A stretch of DNA of 48,648 nt from positions 1 to 48,648 of the IMG/VR virus record IMGVR_UViG_3300042691_026214. One strand, written 5' to 3'. This DNA comes from a virus. The notes under the pieces are model-generated. The model was given only the letters and a program-made list of their open reading frames with translations, ran no database searches and was not told where the DNA came from. The translations under genes were made by a program, and so were the position numbers. Shown one piece after another: positions 16,477 through 24,015 of the stretch. Positions within the stretch are counted from its first letter, which is position 1. Each line of letters opens with the position of its first letter.

Positions 16477-16776
16477 ATGCCCACCGCCGCCCCAATCCAA
16501 GTCCAGACCGGCCCGTGGGGCACGGTCATCACCACGGATCTTTCGCCGGAGTCCGGCCGGCGCATCCACGCTGCTCTGACCATGATGGGTACGGCGGGCG
16601 TTGAGCTTCGCCAGGCCGAGGCCGGCCTCAGCTGGGCGTGGACCGTCTACCGCCGCAATCAGGGCCTCATCCGCAAGGGGTGGAACTACGGCGGACAAAC
16701 CATGGCCGGCGGACGGTCGTTCGTCCGCAAGGCGCTCGCTCGCCTGCGCGCCGCCCGCCTGCAGGTGGCCGCCTGA
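16477..16776 (+). CDS. Hypothetical protein, first gene of the rightward operon
   Basis: A 99-residue protein starting at ATG 16477 with GGAGAG 4 bases upstream; a GTG 27 bases upstream is less likely because it lies at the promoter. It has an aromatic central part (GLSWAWTVYRRNQGLIRKGWNYGG) and a basic C-terminal helix (SFVRKALARLRAARLQVAA). No family recognised. As the first gene behind a repressed promoter it may act early, for example on host functions. Confidence 0.7.
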   Translation: MPTAAPIQVQTGPWGTVITTDLSPESGRRIHAALTMMGTAGVELRQAEAGLSWAWTVYRRNQGLIRKGWNYGGQTMAGGRSFVRKALARLRAARLQVAA

Positions 16777-17330
16777 TGGACGGCGAGGCCCCCTCCTTCT
16801 TCCACGTCGCCTGCGCGATTGTAGGCGCCAAGACCCCTCGCCTCGCCGGTAGCACCGGCGATGCCCCCCCTGTGGCGAGGCCGACCACCGCTGACCAGGC
16901 TCGTCCGGGGCCGTCGGCGGTGGTCGGGAAGGGGGACGCTTTCCCCGCCGAACTGGTCGCGCTGGCCGCTGACCACGTTGCGACGGCCCGGCTGCTACCT
17001 GCCTTCGACGGCCTGCTCGACCTGATCGAGCGTGTCGAGGACGAGGCCCAGCGCAAGGGCGGCGCCTACAGCGATCTGGCCGGGCACATGCTCGACGGTC
17101 TGGTGGCCCTGCGGATCGAGACCGAGGGCCGAATCCAGCGCGCCGCCGAGAAGGCTGCGGAGGCCGAAGCGACCGAGCTCGCCGAGACCCTGGCCGGGAT
17201 GGACCTCGCCGAGATGCAGGCCGCGTTCGCCGCGCTCGATGCGGCGCAACGCTCGGCGGTCATCTGGGCTCAGGCCCGCGCGCTGGCCGGGCGCATGTCG
17301 CTGACGGCGGCGATTGGGGAGCAAGGCTGA
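16776..17330 (+). CDS. Hypothetical helical protein
   Basis: A 184-residue protein; ATG 16776 shares its A with the upstream stop (TGATG). The N-terminal 60 residues are of low complexity (Pro, Ala, Thr), followed by long Ala/Glu-rich helices (LLPAFDGLLDLIERVEDEAQRKGG, ETEGRIQRAAEKAAEAEATELAETL), probably coiled-coil. Family not recognised. The stop shares its last base with the start of the next gene. Confidence 0.65.
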   Translation: MDGEAPSFFHVACAIVGAKTPRLAGSTGDAPPVARPTTADQARPGPSAVVGKGDAFPAELVALAADHVATARLLPAFDGLLDLIERVEDEAQRKGGAYSDLAGHMLDGLVALRIETEGRIQRAAEKAAEAEATELAETLAGMDLAEMQAAFAALDAAQRSAVIWAQARALAGRMSLTAAIGEQG

Positions 17331-17446
17331 TGCAGCGCCTCGCCCGCGAAGCCCTCTCCCTGATCGTCGTCGCCGCCTTCTGCTGGGCCGTGATCGCCCT
17401 GGCCGTCGTCGCCGAGCCCTTTGCCATGTCCGGAGTCCAGCCATGA
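17330..17446 (+). CDS. Very small membrane protein
   Basis: A 38-residue frame with a single hydrophobic segment (LSLIVVAAFCWAVIALAVVA) preceded by basic residues, typical of an N-in single-span peptide. TGATG overlap at its start and ATGA at its end argue that it is translated. Function unknown. Confidence 0.6.
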   Translation: MQRLAREALSLIVVAAFCWAVIALAVVAEPFAMSGVQP

Positions 17447-17712
17447 GCCGCACCCTGTTCCGCACAGACAAGACCGAGACCCACTACGCCGTCGTCATCG
17501 TCCGCACGGGCGTCGCGGTTTTCACGGCCAACACGCTTGACCTGGCCAAGGCGCGTCTACGCTCCGTCGCCCGCGACTTCGGCGAGCTGGAGGTCCGCGA
17601 GGTCGTCACCACGACGGCCAGCCGCCGGGCATACCGTCCCACGCCGAAGCCCGCGCCCGCCGCGCCCGCCTGCCGGGAGGATCGCGATCTGGCGATCCCG
17701 GTGCACGCTTGA
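17443..17712 (+). CDS. Hypothetical protein
   Basis: An 89-residue protein with a folded-looking N-terminal part (THYAVVIVRTGVAVFTANTLDLAKARLRSVARDFGELEVREV) and a Pro-rich basic linker before the C-terminus. No family recognised. It overlaps the SciP-like gene's TTG start by 4 bases (TTGA), so the two are co-translated. Confidence 0.65.
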   Translation: MSRTLFRTDKTETHYAVVIVRTGVAVFTANTLDLAKARLRSVARDFGELEVREVVTTTASRRAYRPTPKPAPAAPACREDRDLAIPVHA

Positions 17713-17954
17713 CCACCGCCACCCTTCTCGGCCCCCGGGCCCGGCTCGCCGTCGGCGTCAGCCCAATCACCCACTGGAATCCGCATCGCAAGCTGAAGGT
17801 GCTGAAGGCACTCGACGCGGCCGACGCCGACGAGCGCGCCGCCCTCATGACCGAACACGGGCTGACCGATGACGAGGTCACGCACTGGCGCACGGCTTTC
17901 GCGCGGGCCGGGATCGCGGGGCTCTACACGCGGCGGCAGGAGAACAGGCGGTGA
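17709..17954 (+). CDS. SciP-like (DUF1153-type) regulator, possible CtrA antagonist
   Basis: An 81-residue protein starting at TTG 17709. From about residue 20 it follows the SciP pattern as I remember it: an HRKLKVLKAL helix (like RRKAEVVAAV), HGLTDDEVTHW (like YTLTVEEFLSW) and AGIAGLYTRRQENRR (like HGLAGLRTTRIQQYR). SciP is a small HTH protein of alphaproteobacteria that binds CtrA and blocks its recruitment of RNA polymerase in Caulobacter. A phage copy could shift host cell-cycle transcription or regulate phage promoters. It overlaps its neighbours on both sides (TTGA, GTGA). The length is close to that of host SciP. Confidence 0.7.
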   Translation: MTTATLLGPRARLAVGVSPITHWNPHRKLKVLKALDAADADERAALMTEHGLTDDEVTHWRTAFARAGIAGLYTRRQENRR

Positions 17955-18502
17955 GCATGAACGGCGAAAGATGGCTACCTGTCGTCGGCTTCGAGGGGCG
18001 CTACGAGGTCAGCGACCACGGCCGGGTGCGCAGCGTGGATCGGATCGCTCAGACGGCGACCGGCGCGCGCCGGTATCGCGGCGTCATGCTGCGGCCAGGA
18101 ACCGTGGAAAGCGGCCATCAACTGGTCGTGCTGGGCAAAGGCAACAGCCGGCTCATTCACGCCCTTGTCCTTGCAGCGTTCGTCGGCCCCCGCCCCGCCG
18201 GCCACGACAGCCTGCACCACGATGGCAACCCGGCGAACAACCGACTGGAAAACCTCCGGTGGGGCACTCGCTCTGAAAACGTCAGGGACGCGCAGCGCCA
18301 TGGCACCTACCGCGGCGGGCAGCCGCCTGGCCGCAACCCCCGCGCGGTTCTGCGGGATGAGCACATTCCGACGATCCGCAAGATGCTCCGCGACGGCGTG
18401 TCCTACATCGAGATCGGCCGGAAGTTCGGTGTTGGCCGCTCCGCGATCTACCTCGTCAAGGTCGGTCGCAACTGGAGCCACATTCAAGAGGTGGCGCCGT
18501 GA
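17951..18502 (+). CDS. HNH homing-type endonuclease with NUMOD4
   Basis: A 183-residue protein starting at GTG 17951 in a GTGA overlap (ATG 17957 is an alternative). NUMOD4 at the N-terminus is ERWLPVVGFEGRYEVSDHGRVRSVDR. The HNH domain follows (IHALVLAAFVGPRP, LHHDGNPANNRLENLRWGTRSEN), then a DNA-binding tail with an HTH (YIEIGRKFGVGRSAIYLVK). Such enzymes cut DNA and spread their own gene or act in phage competition. Unlike many free-standing homing genes it overlaps both neighbours, so it looks domesticated into the operon. Confidence 0.85.
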   Translation: MSMNGERWLPVVGFEGRYEVSDHGRVRSVDRIAQTATGARRYRGVMLRPGTVESGHQLVVLGKGNSRLIHALVLAAFVGPRPAGHDSLHHDGNPANNRLENLRWGTRSENVRDAQRHGTYRGGQPPGRNPRAVLRDEHIPTIRKMLRDGVSYIEIGRKFGVGRSAIYLVKVGRNWSHIQEVAP

Positions 18503-19449
18503 ACATAACGCATTGGTCAGGTCACCCGCTCACCGAGCCGGGAATCTACAGGGGCGTTCCGCTCGCCCGTTACCACACTGACTGGACAGCAGAGCCTTCG
18601 ATCAGCTCATCGGGGCTGCGCACGATCTGGAGCGCTTCGCCGGCGCACTACTGGGATCAGTCGTTCTATAACCCGGACCGCGAGGATAGGCCCGACACCG
18701 AGGCCATGATCCTCGGACGCGCAGCGCACCACCTGCTTCTCGGCGAGGCCGACTTCCGCCGCGAGTATGCGATCCGCCCGACGACCTACCCGGATGACAA
18801 GGGTGCCGAGAAGCCGTGGTCAGGTAACTCCAACTGGTGCAAAGCGTGGCTTGCCGCGCGGGCCGCCGAAGGCCTGACGGTCGTGACCGAGGCCCAGGTC
18901 GAGAAGATCAAGCGCATGGCCGCCGCGTTGGCGACGCATCCGATGGTGCGAGCCGGCGCCCTCAACGGACATATCGAACACAGCTTCCTATGGCGCGACC
19001 ACGAGACCGGCGTGCTGTTGCGCGCCCGCCCCGATGCACTGCCGATCGACTGCCTCGACTTTGGCGACCTAAAATGCACCGCCGACGTCAGCGACGAGGG
19101 CATCGAGCGGGCCATTGGCGGCTTCGGCTATCATATGCAGGCCGCCCTCACCCGCCAGGCGTGCCGCGCCCTGCTGGGCCGCGACCTTACCTCCTTCACC
19201 CTGATCTGCGTCGAAACCACGCGCCCGCATTGCGTTCGCGCCAAGACGATCAGGCCGTCCGACATGGACCTGGCCGACCGTCAAATCCGGGTCGCCCTTC
19301 GGTCCTTCGCCAAGGGCATCCGCACCGGCCGGTGGCCCGGCCCCGGCGGCGAACAGACTGACGCCGAATACGCCAGCATCACCCCGTGGGACGAGCGGAA
19401 GATCAACGACCGCCTCGCTCTCGCTGAACAAGAAACGGAAGCTGCATGA
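18499..19449 (+). CDS. RecE/exodeoxyribonuclease VIII-like PD-(D/E)XK nuclease
   Basis: A 316-residue protein from GTG 18499 (GTGA overlap). N-terminal ISSSGLRTIWSASPAHYW and ILGRAAHHLLLGE match the DUF3799/RecE C-domain family; the catalytic part is RARPDALP...FGDLKCTADVS (Asp...Asp-x-Lys), followed by YHMQAAL with the conserved Gln. The enzyme chews 5' strands to make single-stranded 3' ends for RecT, which is encoded immediately downstream. Together they give single-strand annealing recombination, used for phage replication or circularisation. Confidence 0.85.
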   Translation: MNITHWSGHPLTEPGIYRGVPLARYHTDWTAEPSISSSGLRTIWSASPAHYWDQSFYNPDREDRPDTEAMILGRAAHHLLLGEADFRREYAIRPTTYPDDKGAEKPWSGNSNWCKAWLAARAAEGLTVVTEAQVEKIKRMAAALATHPMVRAGALNGHIEHSFLWRDHETGVLLRARPDALPIDCLDFGDLKCTADVSDEGIERAIGGFGYHMQAALTRQACRALLGRDLTSFTLICVETTRPHCVRAKTIRPSDMDLADRQIRVALRSFAKGIRTGRWPGPGGEQTDAEYASITPWDERKINDRLALAEQETEAA

Positions 19450-20471
19450 CCGCCAACACCCTCCCCGCCGCCCGCGAACCGAAGGCGCACCTCGTCGCAG
19501 GCGGCCCCGTCGCCGCCCTTGTCCCGCAATCGCTTGAAGAAGCGTTTCGGGTCGCCGGAGCCATCGCGGCGTCAGGCCTCGCGCCGGCTGGGCTCAAGAC
19601 CCAGGAGCAGATCATGGTCGCGATCATGGCGGGCGCTGAACTCGGCCTAGCGCCGTTCCAGGCCCTGCAATCCTTCGCCGTGGTCAACAATAGGCCGACC
19701 CTCTGGGGAGACGGCCTGATGGCCGTTGCGCGAGCGCAGGGGGTGAAGGTCTTCGAGACGCTGTCCGGCGACGGCGACGACATGATCGCGACCTGCACCG
19801 TCACGCGACCGGACACGGGCGAGGAGATCACCCGCACGTTCTCGGTCGTCGATGCGAAGAAGGCCGCCCTCTGGGGCAAGGCTGGTCCGTGGCAGTCCTA
19901 TCCCAAGCGGATGCTGGCGATGCGCGCTCGCGCGTGGGCACTGCGCGACGGGTGCGCAGACTTTCTGCGCGGCTTTCAGGTGCGAGAGGAGGTCGAGGAC
20001 TTTCAGCCCGTTCGCGATGTAACGCCGCGTGAGACGGGCATCCGCGCCCGGCTGGAGGCACGCGCCGCCAACGCCGACGCCGGGCCGGGCTTCTCGGCTG
20101 ACGCGGTTGAAAACGGCCTCGCCGAAACGCCGGCCCACGACCCCGAGACCGGCGAGATCCACGACGCCCAGGTCGAACCCATCGACCCGCCCGCAGACGA
20201 TGGCCTCCCCATCCGCGAAGACGCCGCCGACGACTTCCCGGGCGACACGCCGTCGCAGCCCGCCAAGCCCTCGCTGGCCGAGCGCATCGCCGCGTTCAAG
20301 ACCCGCTGCGAGGCCGCGACTGGCACCGTCAAGCTGCAGTCCTACTGGGCCGCGTCGTCGGAGCTTCGCAGCGATCTGGACGCCTCTGACCCGGACGCGC
20401 TGGTCGAGCTCACCGGCTGGTGGCAGGCGCGGTTCGATGCGGTCGAAGCCGAAGAGAAGGCGGGCCTGTGA
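19446..20471 (+). CDS. recT: RecT-family single-strand annealing protein
   Basis: A 341-residue protein; ATGA overlap with the RecE-like gene. The RecT core (about residues 35-190) has LKTQEQIMVAIMAGAELGLAPFQALQSFAVVNNRPTLWGDGL and YPKRMLAMRARAWALRDGCADFL, characteristic of the family. The C-terminal 150 residues are acidic and of lower complexity, ending in a helical domain (WAASSELRSDLDASDPDALVELTGWWQARF). It binds ssDNA, made by the upstream nuclease, and anneals complementary strands. Confidence 0.9.
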   Translation: MTANTLPAAREPKAHLVAGGPVAALVPQSLEEAFRVAGAIAASGLAPAGLKTQEQIMVAIMAGAELGLAPFQALQSFAVVNNRPTLWGDGLMAVARAQGVKVFETLSGDGDDMIATCTVTRPDTGEEITRTFSVVDAKKAALWGKAGPWQSYPKRMLAMRARAWALRDGCADFLRGFQVREEVEDFQPVRDVTPRETGIRARLEARAANADAGPGFSADAVENGLAETPAHDPETGEIHDAQVEPIDPPADDGLPIREDAADDFPGDTPSQPAKPSLAERIAAFKTRCEAATGTVKLQSYWAASSELRSDLDASDPDALVELTGWWQARFDAVEAEEKAGL

Positions 20472-20671
20472 TGGCCCTCGCCGTCCCCCTCATCGCAGCC
20501 TGGATGCTCGGCGTCGCGGTTATCTGCGTGGCCGAGCGCCGGAACATCGCGGACAACCCGGACCTGTGGGTCGGATCGAAGGAGTTTCCGCTCCTCGTGC
20601 TCGGGTGGCCCGTCAGCCTGGTGATTTTCCTCGTCATCGCCCTGTCCGCTGATCGGGACGAAGACCGATGA
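20471..20671 (+). CDS. Small two-span membrane protein
   Basis: A 66-residue protein with hydrophobic segments ALAVPLIAAWMLGVAVICVA (N-terminus) and LLVLGWPVSLVIFLVIALSA (C-terminus), joined by a short polar loop and ending in charged DRDEDR. It starts at ATG 20471 in TGATG with recT. It may be an early membrane protein such as an exclusion factor; no family recognised. Confidence 0.6.
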   Translation: MALAVPLIAAWMLGVAVICVAERRNIADNPDLWVGSKEFPLLVLGWPVSLVIFLVIALSADRDEDR

Positions 20672-20940
20672 TCCGCAAAGGCCTTCTAGGCGCCACCCTC
20701 GCCGCTGTCGCCATGAGCGCGATGCACATGGCCGCCGACGACGACCCTTGGGCCGAACTCGACGCCCGCAAGCGTAAGGCAGAGCGCGAGCCCGAGCCTG
20801 AGCCGCGTTCGTCGGTAGTCGCCAGCGCCAGGCCCGCGTTCACGGTCACCGCCGCCGATCGCGCCCGCATCCGCGACGCCGAGGCCAAGCGCCGGCGCCA
20901 AGCCGCGCGCCAGGCGAAGGGGATGACGGGAGATCGATGA
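20668..20940 (+). CDS. Small charged hypothetical protein
   Basis: A 90-residue protein with a weakly hydrophobic N-terminus (KGLLGATLAAVAMSAMHMA) that could be a signal or anchor, then a highly charged helix (RKRKAEREPEPEPRS; RARIRDAEAKRRRQAARQAKG). ATGA overlaps on both sides. No family recognised. Confidence 0.6.
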   Translation: MIRKGLLGATLAAVAMSAMHMAADDDPWAELDARKRKAEREPEPEPRSSVVASARPAFTVTAADRARIRDAEAKRRRQAARQAKGMTGDR

Positions 20941-22235
20941 CCGATGTGGCTATACGTCCCCTCAACTGCATCAGCCTCTGCACCGGCGGAGGTGGCCTCG
21001 ATCTCGCCGTCGAGCTGGCAATCCCGGCTGCTCGAACAGTCTGCATGGTGGAGAGGGAAGCCTTCGCCGTCAGCCTCCTGGTCGAAGCGATGCGAACGGG
21101 CGCCCTGGCTGAGGCGGCTGTGTGGAGCGATGCCGGAACCTTCGCTGGCCGGCCATGGCGCGGCCTTGTGGATGGCGTCTTTGGCGGCATCCCGTGCCAG
21201 CCTCACAGCCTCGCCGGAAAGCGGCTCGGCGCCGATGACGAGCGCGACCTGTGGAGCGTCGCCCGGCGGATTTTCGTCCAGTCCGGGGCGTGGTGGATCC
21301 TCATCAAGAACGTCGGCGGGATGCTCTCCAGCGGCGGCGCCGAGCGCGTATGGCGAGACCTTCGCCGACTGGGCTGCTCGGTTGAGGGCGGACTCTTCCG
21401 CGCGTCGGAAGTCGGCGCTCCGCATGAGCGCGAGCGGCTGTTCATCCTCGGGGTCCACGACGGACGCCTCGGTGTCGGCCTGGCCGACACCGAGGACGAT
21501 CACGGGCGGCGCGGAGAGCGCGGAGAGGAAGCAGGAACTGGGGCGCCTGGAGAGCGGCGGCGGGGACCTGCAGGCGGCGGCCCTGAACTGGCCAACCCCG
21601 ACCTCGCTTTCGTTCGCCGACAGCCACCAGCCGGGCAACTGCTACAGCCACAACAAGATGATGGATCTGGCGGCGACGATCTGGTCGACGCCCCGAGCTT
21701 CGGACGGCGAGAAGGGCAGCCCGAACCAGGCATTCGGAGCGGGCGGCGTGCCGTTGGCGGCGCAGACGCTGCAATGGTCGACACCCTCGGTCGCGGACGT
21801 GACGGGCGGCCGGACGAGCCGGAGCGGGGATCGCAAGGGCGAGTTGTTGCTGAACAGCCAGGCCAAGGCCGTGGCCAGCTGGCCGACGCCGGCGCTGACG
21901 GACAGCAACGGAGCCCGGAACCGGACGTCGGGACGGTCGAACCCGGACAGCAGGCACCACGACGGGGTGACGCTGAACGACGCGATCATCCTCTATTCCC
22001 TCCCGGCCCTGGAGACCGCGCCGGATGGGCCGACGTCCTCGCCAGAACGCCGGAGTTTGAACCCGCTGTTCGTCGAGTGGCTGATGGGCTGGCCGACCGG
22101 GTGGACCGCCTCCGAATGCTCGGCAACGGCGTCGTGCCGCTTCAGGGCGCACATGCGCTCCGCTCTCTCGCTGCTGCCATGGCCGACCGCGGCAGCGCCG
22201 GCGCAGCTCAGCTTGTTCGGATGATGGCCCGATGA
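20937..22235 (+). CDS. C5-cytosine DNA methyltransferase with altered motif VI
   Basis: A 432-residue C5-methyltransferase. Motif I is ISLCTGGGGLDLAVE. Motif IV is GIPCQPHSLAGKR with the nucleophilic Cys. Motif VIII is HERERLFILG, and the C-terminal motif X region is RVDRLRMLGNGVVPLQGAHAL. Motif VI, normally ENV, reads IKNVGG here (codon AAG at 21306-21308), so the Glu that activates the cytosine ring is replaced by Lys and activity may be lost or reduced. The variable region (about residues 175-370) is overlapped by a second protein-like reading frame. It follows recT and two small genes in the rightward operon. Confidence 0.85.
   Translation: MTDVAIRPLNCISLCTGGGGLDLAVELAIPAARTVCMVEREAFAVSLLVEAMRTGALAEAAVWSDAGTFAGRPWRGLVDGVFGGIPCQPHSLAGKRLGADDERDLWSVARRIFVQSGAWWILIKNVGGMLSSGGAERVWRDLRRLGCSVEGGLFRASEVGAPHERERLFILGVHDGRLGVGLADTEDDHGRRGERGEEAGTGAPGERRRGPAGGGPELANPDLAFVRRQPPAGQLLQPQQDDGSGGDDLVDAPSFGRREGQPEPGIRSGRRAVGGADAAMVDTLGRGRDGRPDEPERGSQGRVVAEQPGQGRGQLADAGADGQQRSPEPDVGTVEPGQQAPRRGDAERRDHPLFPPGPGDRAGWADVLARTPEFEPAVRRVADGLADRVDRLRMLGNGVVPLQGAHALRSLAAAMADRGSAGAAQLVRMMAR
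21424..22224 (+). CDS. Overlapping second-frame gene inside the C5-methyltransferase
   Basis: In the +1 frame relative to the methyltransferase an open frame runs to 22224; ATG 21424, right at motif VIII, is a plausible start (266 residues). The product has repeated W(P/S)TP modules (SAWPTPRTI, NWPTPTSL, IWSTPRASDG, QWSTPSVADV, SWPTPALTDS) and ends LNPLFVEWLMGWPTGWTASECSAT. From memory this matches a protein type that accompanies phage C5-methyltransferases. Since the methyltransferase frame also keeps its own motif X in the same stretch, both frames look coding. The ribosome site is weak and the exact start is uncertain. Function unknown. Confidence 0.5.
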   Translation: MSASGCSSSGSTTDASVSAWPTPRTITGGAESAERKQELGRLESGGGDLQAAALNWPTPTSLSFADSHQPGNCYSHNKMMDLAATIWSTPRASDGEKGSPNQAFGAGGVPLAAQTLQWSTPSVADVTGGRTSRSGDRKGELLLNSQAKAVASWPTPALTDSNGARNRTSGRSNPDSRHHDGVTLNDAIILYSLPALETAPDGPTSSPERRSLNPLFVEWLMGWPTGWTASECSATASCRFRAHMRSALSLLPWPTAAAPAQLSLFG

Positions 22236-22408
22236 CCCAACCCGATCTGGTCGCCTTCGAGACTTTCATCGCCACGACCTACCGCCGCGAAGCGAAGAAG
22301 CGCCGCCGCAATCCGAAGCTGGCCGCCCGGCTGAACGAACTGGCCGACGCCAGCGCTGCGCGGGCCGAGGAGTTTCGCAGCGGGCCGCTTTTCAGGGGGA
22401 AAGAATGA
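22232..22408 (+). CDS. Small basic hypothetical protein
   Basis: A 58-residue protein from ATG 22232 (ATGA with the methyltransferase stop) to TGA 22408. N-terminal DLVAFETFIATTYRREAKKRRRNPKLAARL is helical and basic; the end (FRSGPLFRGKE) is short and polar. Too short to assign; coupling on both sides supports it. Confidence 0.6.
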   Translation: MTQPDLVAFETFIATTYRREAKKRRRNPKLAARLNELADASAARAEEFRSGPLFRGKE

Positions 22409-22521
22409 CCGTCGCCGCCATCATCCTCGCCGCGCTCGCCGTCGGCGGGATCCTCTTCGCCGCCATCATCGCCCTGATCGACGCGGCGATGGGCGCTCAC
22501 GACGACATCCACGGAGATTGA
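22405..22521 (+). CDS. Very small membrane peptide
   Basis: A 38-residue frame, ATGA overlap with the preceding gene, with one hydrophobic span (TVAAIILAALAVGGILFAAIIALI) and a polar acidic tail (HDDIHGD). Second tiny single-span protein of this operon (see 17330-17446). Function unknown. Confidence 0.55.
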   Translation: MTVAAIILAALAVGGILFAAIIALIDAAMGAHDDIHGD

Positions 22522-22524
22522 ACG

Positions 22525-23217
22525 ATGCGGGCCAGACCTATCCTATTCTCGTCGCCCATGATCCGCGCCCTGCTGGCGGGGACGAAGACGCAGACGCGGC
22601 GGGCGATCAAGGGCGTCCCGTCGTGGGATCACTACGGCCGCGACATCATGGACTGGGGCCTGTCGGGCATCCATCAGGAGACCTACGACCCGAGCGACCC
22701 GATCGAGGGTACTGATCGCTGGCATCTGGACGTGCAGACGGACGTGGACGATCACAGCCGCCGCGTCATCCGCTGCCCCTACGGCCAGCCCGGCGACCTG
22801 CTGTACGTCCGCGAAACCTGGGCATCCGACGGGCAGGGCGGTGTGCGCTACTACGCCACCGACGACGTGCATGATCTTCGTCGAAAGCGCGTCAGCATCC
22901 ACATGCCCCGCTGGGCCAGCCGCCTGACGCTGGAGATCACCGATGTCCGGGTGGAGCGGTTGCAGGACATCAGCGAGGCTGACGCGGAGGCCGAGGGTGT
23001 ACGTGAACCCAGCTTGGGCGATGGGCTGACGGTCTTTGCCCAGAACGGCGGCGGCTTCATCCCGCGAGCCGACGCCCCGCCGCTATTGCTCTGGGAGGCC
23101 CTCTGGCGCCGGATCAACGGGGACGAGTCGTGGTCCGCCAACCCGTGGTGTTGGGCCCTCTCGTTTAAGGTCCACCGGGCAAACGTCGACCAGGTGCTGG
23201 CCGAGCGCGCCGCATGA
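22525..23217 (+). CDS. Phage hypothetical protein, ASCH-like N-terminus
   Basis: A 230-residue protein with the opening PILFSSPMIRALLAGTKTQTRR, a segment I recognise from many phage proteins sometimes labelled morphogenetic or ASCH-like. Other features: CPYGQPGDLLYVRETWA, MPRWASRLTLEITDVRVERLQDI and a closing SWSANPWCWALSFKVH. The ASCH/PUA-like fold usually binds RNA or modified nucleotides. ATG 22525 lies 3 bases after the previous stop with GGAG upstream. The true role is unknown. Confidence 0.7.
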   Translation: MRARPILFSSPMIRALLAGTKTQTRRAIKGVPSWDHYGRDIMDWGLSGIHQETYDPSDPIEGTDRWHLDVQTDVDDHSRRVIRCPYGQPGDLLYVRETWASDGQGGVRYYATDDVHDLRRKRVSIHMPRWASRLTLEITDVRVERLQDISEADAEAEGVREPSLGDGLTVFAQNGGGFIPRADAPPLLLWEALWRRINGDESWSANPWCWALSFKVHRANVDQVLAERAA

Positions 23218-23396
23218 GCCCGTCAGAGCGAGCCAAGTTTACAGCCGCTGTCCATCGCCGTGAGGCGGAGGTTCGCCGGGCGTCTGAATACGCTCACCAG
23301 CGGGCGTTCGCCGATGTCTTGGACCAATGGGCCAGCAACGCCGAACACCGCGCCACAGAGGCCGAGAGAGGCCAGCAGGGGGAGTTGTTTGCATGA
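23214..23396 (+). CDS. Small helical hypothetical protein
   Basis: A 60-residue charged helical protein (SPSERAKFTAAVHRREAEV, FADVLDQWASNAEHRATEAERG, ending QQGELFA). ATGA overlap with both neighbours. No family recognised. Confidence 0.6.
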   Translation: MSPSERAKFTAAVHRREAEVRRASEYAHQRAFADVLDQWASNAEHRATEAERGQQGELFA

Positions 23397-23719
23397 GCAA
23401 GGAAGACACCATGACCAAGGAACTAAAGGAAGCGCGGGCGAGGCTCGAAGACGCCATCGACTGCTCCGGAGCGGCTCGCGAGGATGACGAGATCGTTGCC
23501 GTCGAAGTTGCCGACCTCCGCCTTCTTCTCTCCGCCCCTAAGGTGGAGGTGGACCCCTGCGGCTACGCGGTCGAGTACGACGACGGCGCGAGCGCGTTTG
23601 TTCGGTTCGACCCGACTACCCCCGAAGGCTGGCCGCTCCGCGCGATCTTCCCGCCGACGTGCAAGGGCTACAAGATCACCACCGTTTATACGCGCGACGC
23701 ATACGGGAGGCGGGGATGA
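23393..23719 (+). CDS. Hypothetical protein
   Basis: A 108-residue protein from ATG 23393 (ATGA); ATG at codon 7 is an alternative. The N-terminal helix (TKELKEARARLEDAID) is followed by a strand-rich part (DPCGYAVEYDDGASAFVRFD, KGYKITTVYTRDA), a layout seen in small phage accessory proteins. Coupled to the next gene by ATGA. Function unknown. Confidence 0.6.
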   Translation: MSKEDTMTKELKEARARLEDAIDCSGAAREDDEIVAVEVADLRLLLSAPKVEVDPCGYAVEYDDGASAFVRFDPTTPEGWPLRAIFPPTCKGYKITTVYTRDAYGRRG

Positions 23720-24015
23720 GTGACGCGCCGTCCTTGCGTGAGTCACCGCGCGCGAGGGCATGGGCCACCCGCCGGAAAAAGTACGGCGAGCACGGCCACG
23801 CCGGGGGATACCGCCGCCCCGTCGATCCGGTCGGCCGCAAGGCGCTGGCGCTGGTCGTCTCGCTTCACCTGCAAGAGACGCTTTCCGAAGGCCAGTGCTG
23901 CGCCGCGCTGAACCTCGACCGCGTGTCGTTTCGCGAGATCGTCGATGACTACCTCTCGGCGCTGGACGACTCACGCAAGGACGGCTCGTCACCTCAAAAG
24001 GAACCCACACAATGA
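23716..24015 (+). CDS. Hypothetical protein with basic N-terminus
   Basis: A 99-residue protein. The N-terminus is basic (RESPRARAWATRRKKYGEHGHAGG). The C-terminal half is helical with an HTH-like segment (TLSEGQCCAALNLDRVSFREIVDDY). A DNA-binding role is possible. ATGA overlaps on both sides. Confidence 0.6.
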   Translation: MSDAPSLRESPRARAWATRRKKYGEHGHAGGYRRPVDPVGRKALALVVSLHLQETLSEGQCCAALNLDRVSFREIVDDYLSALDDSRKDGSSPQKEPTQ

